Positions 20,736 through 33,238 of a stretch of DNA of 64,000 nt are shown piece after piece. The translations under genes were made by a program, and so were the position numbers. Numbering within the stretch: the first letter of the stretch is position 1; each line of letters starts with the position of its first letter. The notes below the pieces were generated by a model. It was given only the letters and a program-made list of their open reading frames with translations, ran no database searches and had not been told where the DNA came from. The DNA comes from Uranotaenia lowii (taxonomy: Eukaryota; Arthropoda; Insecta; Diptera; Culicidae). The DNA lies in contig NC_073693.1 in assembly GCF_029784155.1 (NCBI RefSeq), forward strand, positions 227,183,094 to 227,247,093, in the 5' to 3' direction.

Positions 20736-22028
20736 ACAGTAGAGGACTTTTACCACGCCATATGCAAAGTACGGGAACATTAAGTCAGTAAGTTTGATAA
20801 CTTTTGCAGCTCACCCGAGAAATTTTGAAACATTATTTAGTCAATACATAAAAATGATTGAGACCTAATTTCCATTTACTTCAGGCAAGCATTTTTGACT
20901 AACCTGAATAATTTCACCGAAAAGTGTTCGGCAAGGTGACGCCTAGATCATCACCGAAAACTATTTGTCAATTAGTATCCACTTTGTTTGGATATTCCCG
21001 TCATGGGCGAATCATGTTGTACATGTTGTGGGTGTTTTCAGGAAGCTGAACAAAAAAATACAGTTTACATTTCCGCTCCCGAAATGTAGTCATCATAGCA
21101 CAGAGATAGCCCTGGCATATAGAAAGCCCTCCAAAGGCTTGTCAATTGTTTGTCCAAATCCATCACACGTCTCGTTGTTTCTGCCATCGTCGTCGTTTTC
21201 GCCCGTCGCGTGGGTATCTCACAAATTGTTCCATTAGGCGAACCATGTTAACAGCCAGCGCCTGTCAGTCAAAAATCTTTCCACTCCAACCACCAACAGT
21301 TGTTGGCATGGGTCCTTTTAACTATGGGAAGCTGAAATTTGTGCCTTTTTGAAAATTACGTGTAGCTGTGTTGTTGTTGTTGTTGTCGTGGACAGTGTCT
21401 ATCGCCAGAATATGTTTCGAATAAATCATTTCCCCCACTTTGTCACCAGGCAGCAAACGACTGTTTGTTGGCAGAAAGCTTTAGTTTTCCGGCCTCGGGG
21501 CTAACATTTCATCAAAACCATTTCTCCGGAATCATCATTGATGTACAGCCGAACACTTTACATATTGTGAGACACCGTCGTTGTCGTTGTTTTGCGCCCA
21601 AGAACGCAAGGATAGGGAGACAGATTTTGCTTGCCATTGCCGCCGGCCAAGTGGAAGTTGTCTTACAAGATTCTCGTTTTCGGAGCAAACGACATGTAAC
21701 ATGGCTCCCCGATCAGCATCATCACGTGTAACTGCTAAGCGTACGAGTTGCTCACAGCGTTGTAATTTGTCCTCGTTCCCCGAACAAAACAACACCAGAT
21801 AATACCCGCTTTATGGCCTGACCTCCTACTTCATTCATAGATTGGTGGCTCCAGGACCAAGCTGAGATGTTGATTGTTTGGCTGGTGGATAAGCCATATT
21901 ATTGGCCTGATGGAACAACGGACTACGAGATGAGCTTCGAATATCTTCGGTGATTTCGGTGCAACAATCTTGAGAACGAGTTGGTAGCCATATTGGTTGT
22001 TGAAAATTTATATGAGAGAAGTTTTGAT
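20736..22028. other. Noncoding DNA including a higher-GC island
   Basis: Between about 20965 and 21830 the sequence is less AT-rich, has short trinucleotide runs such as (GTT)n near 21370 and overlapping open frames of 70-90 codons on both strands without any recognisable domain. It does not look like a transposon. It could be host regulatory or intronic DNA. Confidence 0.5.
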
Positions 22029-22640
22029 TACAGTAATAAAATAAAGCAACCTCTTTTTAAAACAACCTCGATATAACGTAACCCAATATAAAGCAACTTT
22101 TGCCTCTATATGACGTAACTTTTAAAAATGTTTCGTATTTGAATAAATATGCTTATTTTCAATACTTTTTTGTCATAAATATATAATAATATTGTTTATG
22201 AGGCATGCGGTAAATTCTCAGAGGTATAAAGAGCGAATGATCGCAAGCGTTGAAAATGTAAATCCATTACTTTCAGTATTGTGATAGTCGCTTTTGTGCT
22301 TTTGAAAATCCAGCCTAGAGCATGTATCTCCACTTCAAAACTTAATGACTATATTTGCACCTACAGATAAGTTGCTTAAGCTGAAGTGAGGTTAGGGCAT
22401 GTAGTCTTTTATTCAAATAAGTTTTTATGATTGCTGACAGTTGATCAATCACTGTACAGACTTCTGTACCATCGCGAATGCAAGGATTTTATAACTTGCT
22501 ATGAAAATAACAAAGAAACATTTCTGATGTTTCTGAACCGTTTTGAAAATCAATTGAAAGGCAATCTAGGTAAGATAAACATGCAGTGAACTCGTGTAAC
22601 TACAACTCAAGCCTATGTTGTTCAATTGCAGTTAATCGTA

Positions 22641-22789
22641 AGCGCTTCAATTTGAATTGCTGGAAACCAGCATTAACGTTTGCTGTTTTTTTCAGGAATT
22701 TAAATTGCTGGAAATTTTGCTGGAAAGTCAGCGGGACAAAAACCAGCAAAATTTTGCTGGTTTAAAACAAAAAAAAATTGCTGTGTATG
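22641..22789. mobile_element. Partial second copy of the TTGCTGG foldback element
   Basis: Its reverse complement matches the left arm of the element at 1965, including the terminal CACAGCAATTTTTTTT (here ending AATTGCTGTG followed by TA) and the segment GTCCCGCTGACTTTCCAGC. The other terminus with CACTGTAAA is not found, so only one arm is present. It lies inside the Tigger-like element. Confidence 0.85.
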
Positions 22790-23072
22790 GTTTCTTCAAA
22801 AACGGCAGCTCCATATTCCAGTAAATCAGCAAATGCTCCAGATACAGGCGCAAGTATTTTATAACAAAATAGTAGGAAAGGGAAACTTTGGAAGTTTGGG
22901 GTACATCGACAAATTCAGGAAAAAGTTCGGTATCCGCCTTCTTAAACTAAGCGGAGAAAAATTGCCAAGTAATATAGCAATTATAGACGAATATATCGCC
23001 AAATTTACAAAAGAAGTCCAAAATAAAAATCTATCTCCAGCTCAAATCTGGAATGCTGACGAAAGTGGGTCT
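22783..23072 (+). pseudogene. Tigger/pogo transposase fragment
   Basis: Reads WFLQKRQLHIPVNQQMLQI then FGSLGYIDKFRKKFGIR, LKLSGEKLPSN and LSPAQIWNADESGS. This is the second DNA-binding domain (HTH_Tnp_Tc5 type, WLDRFKKRFGI pattern) followed by the start of the DDE domain, with the first catalytic Asp in NADESG. The frame ends at a stop directly after it. Both the N-terminal domain and most of the DDE core are missing. Inactive. Confidence 0.85.
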
Positions 23073-23231
23073 TAAATTCGTACAAACAGAATTTAGAATC
23101 AACTTTTTCACATTTACGATCACTATCGATGCTCCAAAGGCTCATTTTAAGTAGTGTTTCGATATAACGTAACTTCGATGTAAAGCAACGAAAAAAAAAA
23201 ATTCGTTGCTTTCTATCTAGGTATTACTGTA

Positions 23232-23484
23232 CCAAGATATTGGATTAAAACAGTCATTTAGAAAATTCAGCCGATACAACCAGATGAACATAAGAGTTTG
23301 TAGAGTTGCTCTTTCAATTATTATTGTATTGTTATTTTTAATTATTGTATTTCTAAAAAAATTTAAATTGAAATCTAAACAATGAATAATGTCCTTAAAA
23401 AAACAGGTTAAAAGTCATTATGCTTCTCAATTCTTCAAAATTTGATGCTTCAATCCAAACATTCTGCTCTAAAACTTGCGTAAT
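23232..23484. other. Short noncoding spacer
   Basis: AT-rich sequence between the Tigger-like element and the Jockey target duplication. Nothing recognised. Confidence 0.5.
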
Positions 23485-23678
23485 AAAACGGTTGAATAGC
23501 ACTTCCATCTGTACCGTTGAGCCGTCAACACGTACGCCGGAGCATCGTATCGTTGCTGTGTACCTGCAGGAACATTTTACATTATTTATTTTTTCCTTAC
23601 CTGTATTTCAATCAGCACTTTTCAGTGCTAAAATTATTTTCATTTTCTTTTATTCATATTTTCTCTTTTCTTTCCAGC

Positions 23679-25109
23679 ATGGGGAAGTCTTCGGCCGGCT
23701 CAAGGGCCGGAAGAAAACGGATTGCTGAACCTAATCCAGGGCCATCTGCCAAAAAAGTTGAAATTTCCAATTCATTCGATGTCCTTCATAACATTGGTGA
23801 TGAGGAAATATTCATATTTAATTCTGATAAGAGTACTAAGAAACCTTCTTCTTCTTATACTCTTAAAAACGAAAAGATTCCACCAATAACGGTCATGATT
23901 CCTGACTTCAATGCCTTTCGAAAAGAAATCGTCACTTCCGTCAAGGATGTGAAGATTTCTTTTCAGATCGGTCGAAGGGGAACTGCTCGTATATTGGCGG
24001 AATCTTTTAATGATTTTCAAAAGGTTTTAAATTATTTGAATAATAAAAAACACCAATATTTTACGTACGACACTAGAGGTGATCGTCCTTTTAAAGTTGT
24101 ACTTCGTGGTCTCACCGGCGATCAGACACCGGATGAGATCACAAATGAATTAAATTCTTTGTTAGGTTTTTCTCCAATTCAAGTAATTCAAATGAGGAAA
24201 AGAACCAACACGAATAATACCAGTAGTGTTGGTTTTGCTCCTGAACTTTATTTGATCCATTTTAAAAAGGATCAGGTTAATAATCTGCAAATTCTTGAAA
24301 AGGCTCGTCTTATGTTTCATTGTCGAGTCAAATTCGAACCTTTTCGAAAATCTTCTACTAATTTTCTACAAAATATTACGCAATGTCGTCGTTGTCAAGC
24401 TTTTTGTCACGGCACTAAAAATTGTAGAATGAATGCCAGATGCATGCTTTGCGGCTCATTCGATCATGAAAAATCTAAATGCCTTTTTGGTGGTGATAAG
24501 CCAAAAACAGAATTTTTTAAGTGTGCGAATTGCGCAGGTAATCACTCCTCGAATTCGCTAGATTGTCCCATCAGGGCAAAAATTATTGCTTCTAGGAAAA
24601 ATCCCAAAGTTTCCAGAAAAGTTTCTTCTCCTCCTTCCTCTTTTTCGTCTTCACACGTCGGGCCGGCAAACAACCTGCCTGTTCGCGGTCAGCCTCGGTC
24701 GACATTGGAATCACGGCTGGGTAATACCCGAAGTGATTTTAATGTTACCTGGGCTGATTCTGCGCCACAGACTCGTTGTTTATCGTTCTCAGAGGTGGTT
24801 GAAAATGGGATTCCCTCTTCAGGTTTAACTAATAAAAATGGGAAAAAACCAAGTCTCAACGTTCATGCGAAGGCTTGGGAAAATCCCCGAAATTCAAATA
24901 CTTGTTCTTCTCCTTCATTTTCTGATCCTAACAATTTTGTTGATTTGGGTGAGATTACTGAGGAAAAATTAAAATTTTTGCATCAAAATTTAATGGAAAT
25001 GATGCAACTTATGTTGAAAGCAAATTCAATGTTTGAAGCTTTCCAAACTTCTTTTAATTATGCTAACAAAATTATTATGACTTTACGATTCCCTCATGGA
25101 TCCAAATAG
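23679..25109 (+). CDS. Jockey ORF1 nucleic-acid-binding (Gag-like) protein, copy A
   Basis: 476 codons from the ATG at 23679, chosen because copy B has the same start (MGKSSAGSRAGRKR) and the upstream frame is only UTR read-through. A basic N-terminus is followed by a region FKVVLRGLTGDQTPDEI (PRE_C2HC type, about residue 130-165). Three consecutive zinc knuckles follow: CRRCQAFCHGTKNC, CMLCGSFDHEKSKC and CANCAGNHSSNSLDC (about residues 228-290). The C-terminal part is serine- and proline-rich. The protein is expected to bind element RNA and form the cytoplasmic ribonucleoprotein. Its end overlaps the ORF2 start by 14 nt. Intact. Confidence 0.95.
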   Translation: MGKSSAGSRAGRKRIAEPNPGPSAKKVEISNSFDVLHNIGDEEIFIFNSDKSTKKPSSSYTLKNEKIPPITVMIPDFNAFRKEIVTSVKDVKISFQIGRRGTARILAESFNDFQKVLNYLNNKKHQYFTYDTRGDRPFKVVLRGLTGDQTPDEITNELNSLLGFSPIQVIQMRKRTNTNNTSSVGFAPELYLIHFKKDQVNNLQILEKARLMFHCRVKFEPFRKSSTNFLQNITQCRRCQAFCHGTKNCRMNARCMLCGSFDHEKSKCLFGGDKPKTEFFKCANCAGNHSSNSLDCPIRAKIIASRKNPKVSRKVSSPPSSFSSSHVGPANNLPVRGQPRSTLESRLGNTRSDFNVTWADSAPQTRCLSFSEVVENGIPSSGLTNKNGKKPSLNVHAKAWENPRNSNTCSSPSFSDPNNFVDLGEITEEKLKFLHQNLMEMMQLMLKANSMFEAFQTSFNYANKIIMTLRFPHGSK

Positions 25110-28100
25110 ATGTTTAAACATTATGAATTGGAATGCTAGATCTTTGCTGGCTAACCAAGATGAATTCTTTTTATTTTTGAAAACTCAAAACATACATATT
25201 GCTGCCATCACTGAAACTTTTTTAAAGCCAGACAATAACTTGAAAAGCAATGCTTTCTTTAAAATTTTACGAAATGATCGACTTGATCGGCAAGGTGGGG
25301 GTGTAGCTATTGTCATCAATAGTCGTCTCAAATTTAGACTTCTTCCTTCTTTCAATACAAAAGTCTTAGAAACAATTGGAATTGAATTAGAAACTTCTAT
25401 GGGGAAAATTATAATTGTTGCCGCATATTTGCCTTTCCAATGTAGCGGTGAACAGAAAAATTTTTTGAAGGGAGATTTACAAAAACTCACCAGAAATAAA
25501 TCTAAATTTTTTATTATTGGTGACTTTAATGCAAAACACCGATCTTGGAATAATATTTCATCAAATTCAAATGGGAATATTTTGTTTAATGACTGCTCTG
25601 CAGGTTATTATACTGTTGAATATCCTAATGGGCATACTTGTTTTTCTTCAATTAGAAATCCCTCCACAATTGATTTGGTTCTAACGGATTTAGGCGAGCA
25701 TTGTAGTCAATTAGTTACTCATGCGGACCTCGATTCAGACCACCTTCCAGTAACATTTTCTATAGGGGAGAGTGGGGATACTTGATCCCCTTTTCTTATT
25801 TTCACCATATCTTTTTGGAAAAATTTAGCAACTCACCGTCTTTGACATTTTCTGACAGCTTGTAACTTCAAGTTTCTATGCTCCAAAAATTAGAACGATA
25901 CTTTAACCCGTTGATGAACTAGAAGCATTTTCGTGGGAGTAAAAAAATTGCGATTTTTCTGAAGTTAGGGGAGACTTGATCCCCTATTGAAGGAGACTTG
26001 ATCTTTTATTCAGGAAGCCCTAATCCATGGAAAAAATCAAACAAAACCCCAAGATAGAATGTTAATTGACTATTTTGGTCATGTTTGTTCTCATTTCACA
26101 ATTTATAGCAGACATAAAAAGAAAATTCTATAACTTTGTCTCAACGCTAATAACATTGCATACTTAAAGGCGCTATTTTTTATAATTAAGAGAAAATTAA
26201 TTATTTTTGCTCTTTTCTTCAGACAATTGTTTGATAAATATTAGTTTTCTGGATAAATATTAGTAATTTCGTAATCAGCAAACATAACGATCAATTCAGA
26301 AGAAGAATATGCCGTTTGGAAGGGGGATCAATTGTACCCAACTCTAGGGGATCAATTATACCCATAATCAACATTTTAGAAAACTTTTTCTGAAAAAAGT
26401 TGAGAGTTTTCCATTGCTTTGAAAATATGGAATTATGAAGTTCATTTTACGCTCGAACGATTGATACATTGGAACAAATATTTTTTTCATAATTTTCCCA
26501 TGTAAGGAACATTTTAAAGTGATGAAAAAAGATCTTCAAGTTACATTTTGTAAAATTTTTCAAACAAAGTTTAATTACTCAAACAATTATTTTGTTAAAA
26601 TTTTTTCAACTACAAGCATTGTTATTTTACTCATTTTGGCACATTTTTCTAGAACATTTGATCTTTGTAAGACATTTCAGTTTCGAGATATAGCTAAGGA
26701 ATCAAGTATCCCCAGGGATCAAGTATCCTCATTCTCCCCTATCTGAAAGTCCCATTGAAAACCCTTTAAAATCAACTTTTAATTTTCAAAAGGCTAACTG
26801 GGAGCGATATATGAATTTTATTGAACGTAATTTAGATGTAAACGTTCCATTGAATTCAATAGAAGATATTGATTTGGCTGTAGAAAATTTGACAACTTCA
26901 ATAGTCAATGCTAGAGCCGCTTCAATACCTAAAGTTAAACATAAATTTAATCAACCTTTAATTGATGATGATCTTCAGTTTTTGATACGACTGAAAAACA
27001 TTCGTCGACGCCAATATCAACGTACTAGGGATCCTTATTTGAAATTAATTTATTGCGACCTTCAAAAAGAGATCAAACGTCGTTTAAATTTCATTCGTAA
27101 TGAAAATTTTGCTAAAGCAGTAGAGGATATAAAACCCTACTCAAAGCCATTTTGGAAATTAACTAAAATTTTGAAAAAGCCCCAGAAGCCAATTCCTACT
27201 TTGAAAGATGGGGATAAACTTCTTTTAACTAATTCAGAAAAGGCTCAAAAATTAGCCCAACAATTTGAGTCTGCTCATGATTTTAATTTAAACGTTGTAA
27301 GTCCAATTGATGCTCAAATTTCCCTAGAATTTGATGATATTCTTTCCAAGCAAAATGTGTTTGAAAGTTCTTGTGAGACAAATATTGATGAACTTAAATT
27401 GATTTTCAAAAAATTTAAAAATATGAAAGCTCCAGGGGAAGATGGGATTTTCTATATTCTTATTAAAAAGTTGCCTGAAAGCACTTTAAATTTTTTAGTT
27501 AAAATCTTCAACAAATGTTTTCATTTGGCTTATTTTCCCAATAAATGGAAAAATGCCAAAATAACTCCAATTTTGAAACCTGGAAAAAGTGCTTCAGAGC
27601 CTTCAAGTTATCGACCAATTAGTTTGCTTTCTTCTTTGAGTAAACTATTTGAGAGAGTTATTTTGAATAGAATGATGATTCACATTAATCAGAATTCTAT
27701 TTTCCCTGATGAACAATTTGGTTTTCGTCATGGACATTCTACTACACATCAACTTTTGAGTGTAACTAATATGATTAACGCTAGCAAATCTGAAGGTTAT
27801 TCAACTGGTGTTGCTCTTCTTGATATTGAAAAAGCTTTTGACAGTGTTTGGCACAAAGGTTTAGTAGCTAAATTAGCTCGATTTGATTTTCCTGTATATC
27901 TCACCAAAATTATTCAAAATTATTTGACTAGCCGAACCTTACAAGTAAGCTATCAAAATTCATGCTCTGAAAGGACACCCATTAGAGCTGGTGTCCCTCA
28001 GGGTAGTATACTTGGGCCAATTTTATATAATATTTTTACTTCTGATCTTCCTGATGTACCGGAAGGAAAAGGTAGAAGATTATTTGCTGATGACACTTTG

Positions 28101-28730
28101 CTTTCAGCCAAAGGTCGAAATTTACGGGTGGTACGCAGTAGATTGCAACAAAATTTAAATTCCTTTTTGAATTACTTGAAAATGTGGAAAATTTCTCCTA
28201 ACGCTTCCAAAACTCAACTTATTTTATTTCCCCATAAGCCAAGAGCAAATTTTTTAAAACCTAATGAAAATCATTCCATAACTTTTAATGGGGTTTCATT
28301 AGAATGGTCTGATCACGTGAAGTACTTGGGACTTACACTTGATCGGAATCTTACTTTTAAAAATCACATTGAAGATATTCAATCTAAATGTAATAAATAC
28401 ACTAAATCTCTTTATTCTCTCATCAACAGGAAATCCCGGTTGTGTCTGCGAAATAAAATGCTCATCTACAAACAAGTTTTCCGACCAGCGATCATGTATG
28501 CAGTTCCGATTTGGTCTAGCTGCTGCGCGACGAGGAAGAAAGCCATCCAGAGGATTCAGAACAAGGTTCTGAAAATGATTTTGCGGCTTCCACCTTGGCA
28601 CAGCACCGAAGATCTTCATCGGATTGCGGGCATTGAATCGATCGAAGAGATGGCCAACAAAATCATCTCCAACTTCAGAGGCAAATCGATGCAGTCTTCC
28701 ATCGCAGAGATTCGTTCTCTTTATGTTTAG
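25096..28730 (+). pseudogene. Jockey ORF2 endonuclease-reverse transcriptase, split by a DNA element
   Basis: The ATG at 25096 lies just upstream of the ORF1 stop. The AP endonuclease occupies the first part: NIMNWNARSLL, AITETF, GGGVAIVINS, IIGDFNAKHRSW and SDHLPVTF. The frame is then broken at 25764 by an inserted element and resumes at 26742. Skipping it plus one TA gives a continuous 885-residue protein. The RT follows: YRPISLLSSLSKLFERV, FPDEQFGFRHGHST, DIEKAFDSVWHKG, AGVPQGSILGP and the catalytic RRLFADDT (about residues 666-673), then a thumb and a C-terminal region with basic and Cys residues. ORF2 nicks target DNA and primes cDNA synthesis there. The insertion is the only visible defect. 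Confidence 0.95.
25765..26739. mobile_element. TA-flanked element with iterated GGGGATACTTGATCCCC motif
   Basis: The left end GGGGAGAGTGGGGATACTTG and the right end, read inward GGGGAGAATGAGGATACTTG, form terminal inverted repeats. TA flanks it at 25763-25764 and 26740-26741. Removing the element with one TA restores the Jockey ORF2 frame, so the borders are exact. The (G)GGGAT(A/C)A.TTGATC-type word recurs inside near 25968, 26000, 26320, 26347 and 26710, in both orientations. No transposase domain is present; a 75-codon open frame at 26519 has no motif. It shares its layout, not its sequence, with the elements at 19021, 32322 and 63602. Confidence 0.88.
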
Positions 28731-28989
28731 TTTAATTTTAAGATAGTGTTTAGTTTTAAGTATAAAATATTTTTGCTATTACAGGATGTTCTCCTACATT
28801 AAAAACTTGATTGCGCTCAGCAAATTTAAATCTTATAAATAAATTTTTATAATCTAGTTACTTATAGGGCTATGAACAGTTCATTATTGAGCTGAACACC
28901 TAGTTTAATGCAATAATGTAATATAAGTGTAATGATGATTTGATACAAATAAAGACATATTTAAAAAAAAAAAAAACGGTTGAATAGCA

Positions 28990-30269
28990 TTTTTGATGAT
29001 CTTGTTCTGAAACCTGATTCTAATATTTTGTCGGATTTACTGTTTATCCCCTACTTTTGAAGGCATAGACCAGGGGTTTTCAAAGTTGTTCCTCGGGAAA
29101 ACTACTGGTATCGACTAGCAAATTTTTTTAAATTAAACTCATAGAAAACCAGACATGCGTAAACTCGCTTCAGAAAGAATCGTTCTGCTGATTTCTTCCG
29201 AGTTTAACGCGTTTTGTGCAGATTGATTTGATCTTCGTTTCAATCATTACGTCAATGCGCACAACTTCCAAATTCTGAATTGTGCAAATTCACACATATT
29301 AAAAAAAGGTAAACTTTTTGTTTAGAATAAGAAGTTGAACCACGGTTTTCCCTGAAAATAATCATAAAACTCACTCAATGGTACACTCCAATGAGTTGAT
29401 CACTATTTAATTGATATTTTATGGGCTTTGGCTTTGAGGAAGAATCGTAAAATTGCTATGGAGAATAGTATTATGAACTAAAGACGATACTTTTTTAGGT
29501 AAACTTCTAGAAATACTTATAATAATCAAAACTGATTGATAAATTCCCTATGTAGTGTATAGGGGTTGTATCAATCAGGACATTATAACTAATCATTCAA
29601 GACTAAAAAAATACTTGTTTACGCATTGTGTTTAGTTTAGCCAAATTTACGGTTTCTGAACTTTTTTTTAGCGTGATAAAATCGAAAAAGTACTAATTTT
29701 TCAGTCTATTCGGTAAAATTTAAGAGGTTTTTTTTTACCAAACCTTAACTTCGTATGACATATTCACACCTTTTATTTTAGCAAAACTCAACAAATCTTC
29801 GAGCATTCAGAGTGATCCCATTATGTAGCAAAACATTTCGAAGCAAATTTTATTTTGAGTTAAAAATTTTAAAAATCGGTATAAAATCGGTATGTTTTGC
29901 CGAAAATCAATAATCGGTATAAACAGATTTTTGGTCAAAATTTTAACCAAAAATCGGTATAAATACCGGAAAATCGAAATGTGTGGCATCGCTGGCCATG
30001 CCCCGCTGCGTTGTCCGATTGATGTGTTTGGCTGCCGAAGGAACGCGAGTTTGAATTTTGAATTCGCAGAACTGTACGTTCGTTTTCCCGCTGTTTCCTT
30101 TAATTGCAGTAAACTCGACCGAGTTTATCCGAAGTTCCCTTACTGATGCTTTCAGAGTTGAACCTACCGATAACATCATTGCAGTTTGAGTTTAATGAAA
30201 TAGAAGCGATCTGCAAATTTGGCAAAGAGCGAGTATGTAAACTAGCGATTTTAACATGTCTGTAGAAGA
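28990..30269. other. Noncoding DNA with an iterated ATCGGTATAAA segment
   Basis: No coding similarity. At 29870-29980 the word AATCGGTATA occurs five times with a mirror TTTTGGTCAAAATTTTAACCAAAA-like centre, ending in TGTGGCATCGCTG (29986-29998), a hAT-like terminus. A possible opposite end, CAGAGTGATCCCA, begins at about 29806, but the 8-bp flanks do not match, so this is only a candidate element. Confidence 0.45.
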
Positions 30270-31805
30270 CAGGCCCGTGCAAAGGACCCGTCCATGGGGA
30301 GGAGGGGTTTTCGAATTTCAAATTTAGCTGAAATAATAGCAATACCAAAAATAAACAATAAAAAAGGAAAGGAATTTCTAAAACCCCTTTTCACTCATGA
30401 TTACCACACAAACTCAAAATAAATTGGACTGAAAAAAAAACAAAATTTTCAAATCATATCACAATGAAAGTTTAAAATTTTCGGTAAATCATTGATAATT
30501 TTTTTCAAAATGATGTTTTTTATTCTGAACTAGAAATTTGTTTCAAAAGAATTTCTAAGCTCATTTTGAATAAATATTTCAAAAACACAGAGCTTGAATG
30601 AAATATGGATTCTAAAATAAATGTCCAATCAGATAAAAAACTAACCATGATTAGTTTTTAGGAAAATTATAATAATTGTTAATTTTTATTCATCTTATTT
30701 AAAATTCTTTTCTTCATTTTCAACTTTAAGGTGATTGAAAAATTCTGCTGTGATAATTAGAATTTGAACAAAAAATATTTAATCGCGATTAAAAATGTGA
30801 ATTTTTGATAACTAAAAAAACACAATTTGAACTTTGGAACATTTATTCAATGATTGATGGTTTAATTTAATTCGATAAAAAGACGAATAGATATATTTAT
30901 TATTATTTGAAAAGTGCCAGTGAAAGAAATCAGAGAAAGAACCTATTAATAGAAAAATAAACGGCTTGAATAGTTCATTTTTTGAAGTTCAAAATAATAA
31001 CTTCATGTTTAATTATACTTACAAGTTAATGTTGGGAAATGGGTAATTTCGTGAATGATCAATGAAAACTGATAAAAATAGAAAGATAAGGAGTTCCAAA
31101 TGACATCAAATATTGGAAGAACAAAGCAAATATAAAGTTTGTTAACATTTAGTATAAAAATTAAGTTTAAAGTTGCTATCTTCTTCAAATCATGTTTCAA
31201 GCTTTTAAAGTTTAATTTTAAAAATCATGATCGATTCATTAAATAAAAAAAAATAAATTAATTTATAAAAGACGATTTTATCTAAAGACAATAAATGCAA
31301 AGTTTTTTTTAATTTTTAATCATATGTTTTAAAGTTTAAAATTACAAGCTCTAAGAATTTTGTCACTTTTAATTGAAATATTGTGTCCTGTCAATTGAAA
31401 TATGTGTGTCAAGTACACAAAAATTCTGAATTCAAAAAACAAATTTGTTGAAATTATTTCTAAAATTTAAATATTTCGAATAAAAAATTCAGCAAGTTAA
31501 TTAAAGAATTGGAAAAAAAAAACTGTTCTTTAAAATTCGGTAAATTTATTTGAAAATTTAAACAAAACATGAAAATCAAAAAGATAAGTTTCTTTTAACA
31601 TTTCAGGAGGTTGTTTTTTGAATGAACACGTTGCAGAGAATATTGGTTATAAAAAAATAAATCTGGATTAAATTTAATTCAGCTGGAATGAGTATTAACA
31701 TATTGTATGAACTACCCAACATATTAAAGTTGATAGATTCTGAACATGTCAATCTTATCGATTAAAGACAAGAATCGTGGAGAGAGAAGTCAACGCCAAA
31801 ATCGT

Positions 31806-31809
31806 TGAT

Positions 31810-31857
<48 letters not shown>

Positions 31858-31858
31858 A
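31806..31858. repeat. (GA)n microsatellite
   Basis: Near-perfect GA dinucleotide run with one AAA interruption, inside the outer hAT-like element and just left of the inner one. Confidence 0.97.
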
Positions 31859-33238
31859 ATTCGTGTCGATATCAGCGTTACCACATATACAGATTTTTTT
31901 GTATTATTAAACCAAGAATCTGTATACATATACAGATTACAGATTATTGGAATTTTATACAGATTTTTTACAGATTTTTAGCAAATCGCAAATTTTTCAC
32001 GATATTTTGCTTATTCTGTGAGTTAATGGATGATAATCTTTTTCGATCACTCAACGTTCAAGCCACCTTCAATTGTCACACAGGCAAATTTGAAAAAAAA
32101 ATCTAGATCAAAAATCGGGACCGTAAAATACAGCGCTTATAATGACAAGAAATGTTTTGAAAACGTTTTTCGGGAACCTACATTGCGAATCCTACACCTA
32201 AATAGGATATCGCTTAAGATACGCGAAAGGGAACTTTCAGTGCCAGTTACCTAAGTATCATTGTTTTACTTCCGAATCTATTGACATTATTCTCGCAGAA
32301 TACTGCGAATATAATTGAGTAGGGGAGAACTGTAGAAGACGCACCAGTGAGGTAAAATGGCCCATGCTATTCTTTCTCAAAAATACACTAACCTTTGGCT
32401 CCGAACGGTGTTTTTCTTCATTTTTATTGTAGCAAACGAGCTTTTTCATGATTTTTTAGATGAAAAGTTCACAAAAACGACTCTAATTCTAAGAAACAGA
32501 AGAATTAATGGGTTCTGCCTAAAACTTGTTATTTTTTATGGTTAACATATAAGGTTTTATGGTAAACCAGTCTGCGCTATCTCACCCAACTGCAGCTTTT
32601 CGTTATAAAACTCGTATGCACTTTCGAATGGCTATTAAAATTTTATTATATTTCACTAACTTTCCACAAATTTTAACTAAAATTAATCCTATCAAAATTG
32701 GGGCTGAATGCCCGCAAAACCACGTGTTTTAGGCTCAAATTTTGAATGCTGTTAACTTTTGAGAAAAACCAAATGTCAAAACAAAATGTCTTTCTTTTCA
32801 TTTGCTGACTCCAAAATTACGATAAGAATGCACAATTACAACAAATTTCGTCCTTGTTTGAGTTAAAAAGGTGCACCAATATTTGACTCGAAAAAATTAT
32901 ATGCCGCCATGTTTGCTGCGATATCAGTCAAGAAATTGAATTTCATTGCCTACCTGAAGGCGTTTTACCTATAAGGAAATAAAAGAGTGAATTTTGAAAA
33001 GCAAAATATTCGTTAAATTAAGCAATAAAAAATGATTTTTTGCCAAAGTATGGTAAGTTTGCAAAAATACGATGAACATGTAATAAAAAATTTGATGTTT
33101 CAATGACTATATTCCGTATAATCTTTGTTCCATTTCTCACCACCCATTCGGTATGGTGCGTTCTGTCCACTAGTTTTGGCGTTTAACCCCGCGGCTTGTT
33201 TTCTGGCTGTTTAAAAATTTCACAAAAATATATAATAT

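Larger units (their letters stand above)
22031..23229 (+). mobile_element. Tigger/pogo-like DNA transposon remnant
   Basis: The element begins CAGTAATA and ends TATTACTG, with TA at 22029-22030 and 23230-23231: CAGT-type termini with a TA duplication are standard for pogo/Tigger. The subterminal words TAAAGCAAC and TCGATATAACGTAAC occur near both ends. A transposase fragment is at 22783-23072. A partial TTGCTGG foldback copy (22641-22789) is inserted just before it. About 1.2 kb remain, so most of the transposase gene is lost. Confidence 0.85.
23502..28972 (+). mobile_element. Full-length Jockey-clade non-LTR retrotransposon, copy A
   Basis: It is flanked by a perfect 17-bp target duplication, AAAACGGTTGAATAGCA, at 23485-23501 and 28973-28989. 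It has a 177-bp 5' UTR, ORF1, an overlapping ORF2, a 3' UTR with AATAAA near 28949 and a terminal A run. Its 5' end (CTTCCATCTGTACCGTTGAG) coincides with that of the inverted copy B at 47063, so it is a true full-length end. Without the 975-bp DNA element inside ORF2, the length is about 4.5 kb. ORF1 and ORF2 are otherwise undamaged. Jockey-type elements use an internal promoter at the 5' end; ACACGT at about +27 to +32 resembles a downstream promoter element, but this is speculative. Confidence 0.96.

Noticed and set aside
29078..29130. hAT-like terminus CAGGGGTTTTCAAAG
   Set aside because: No matching opposite end or 8-bp duplication was found nearby.
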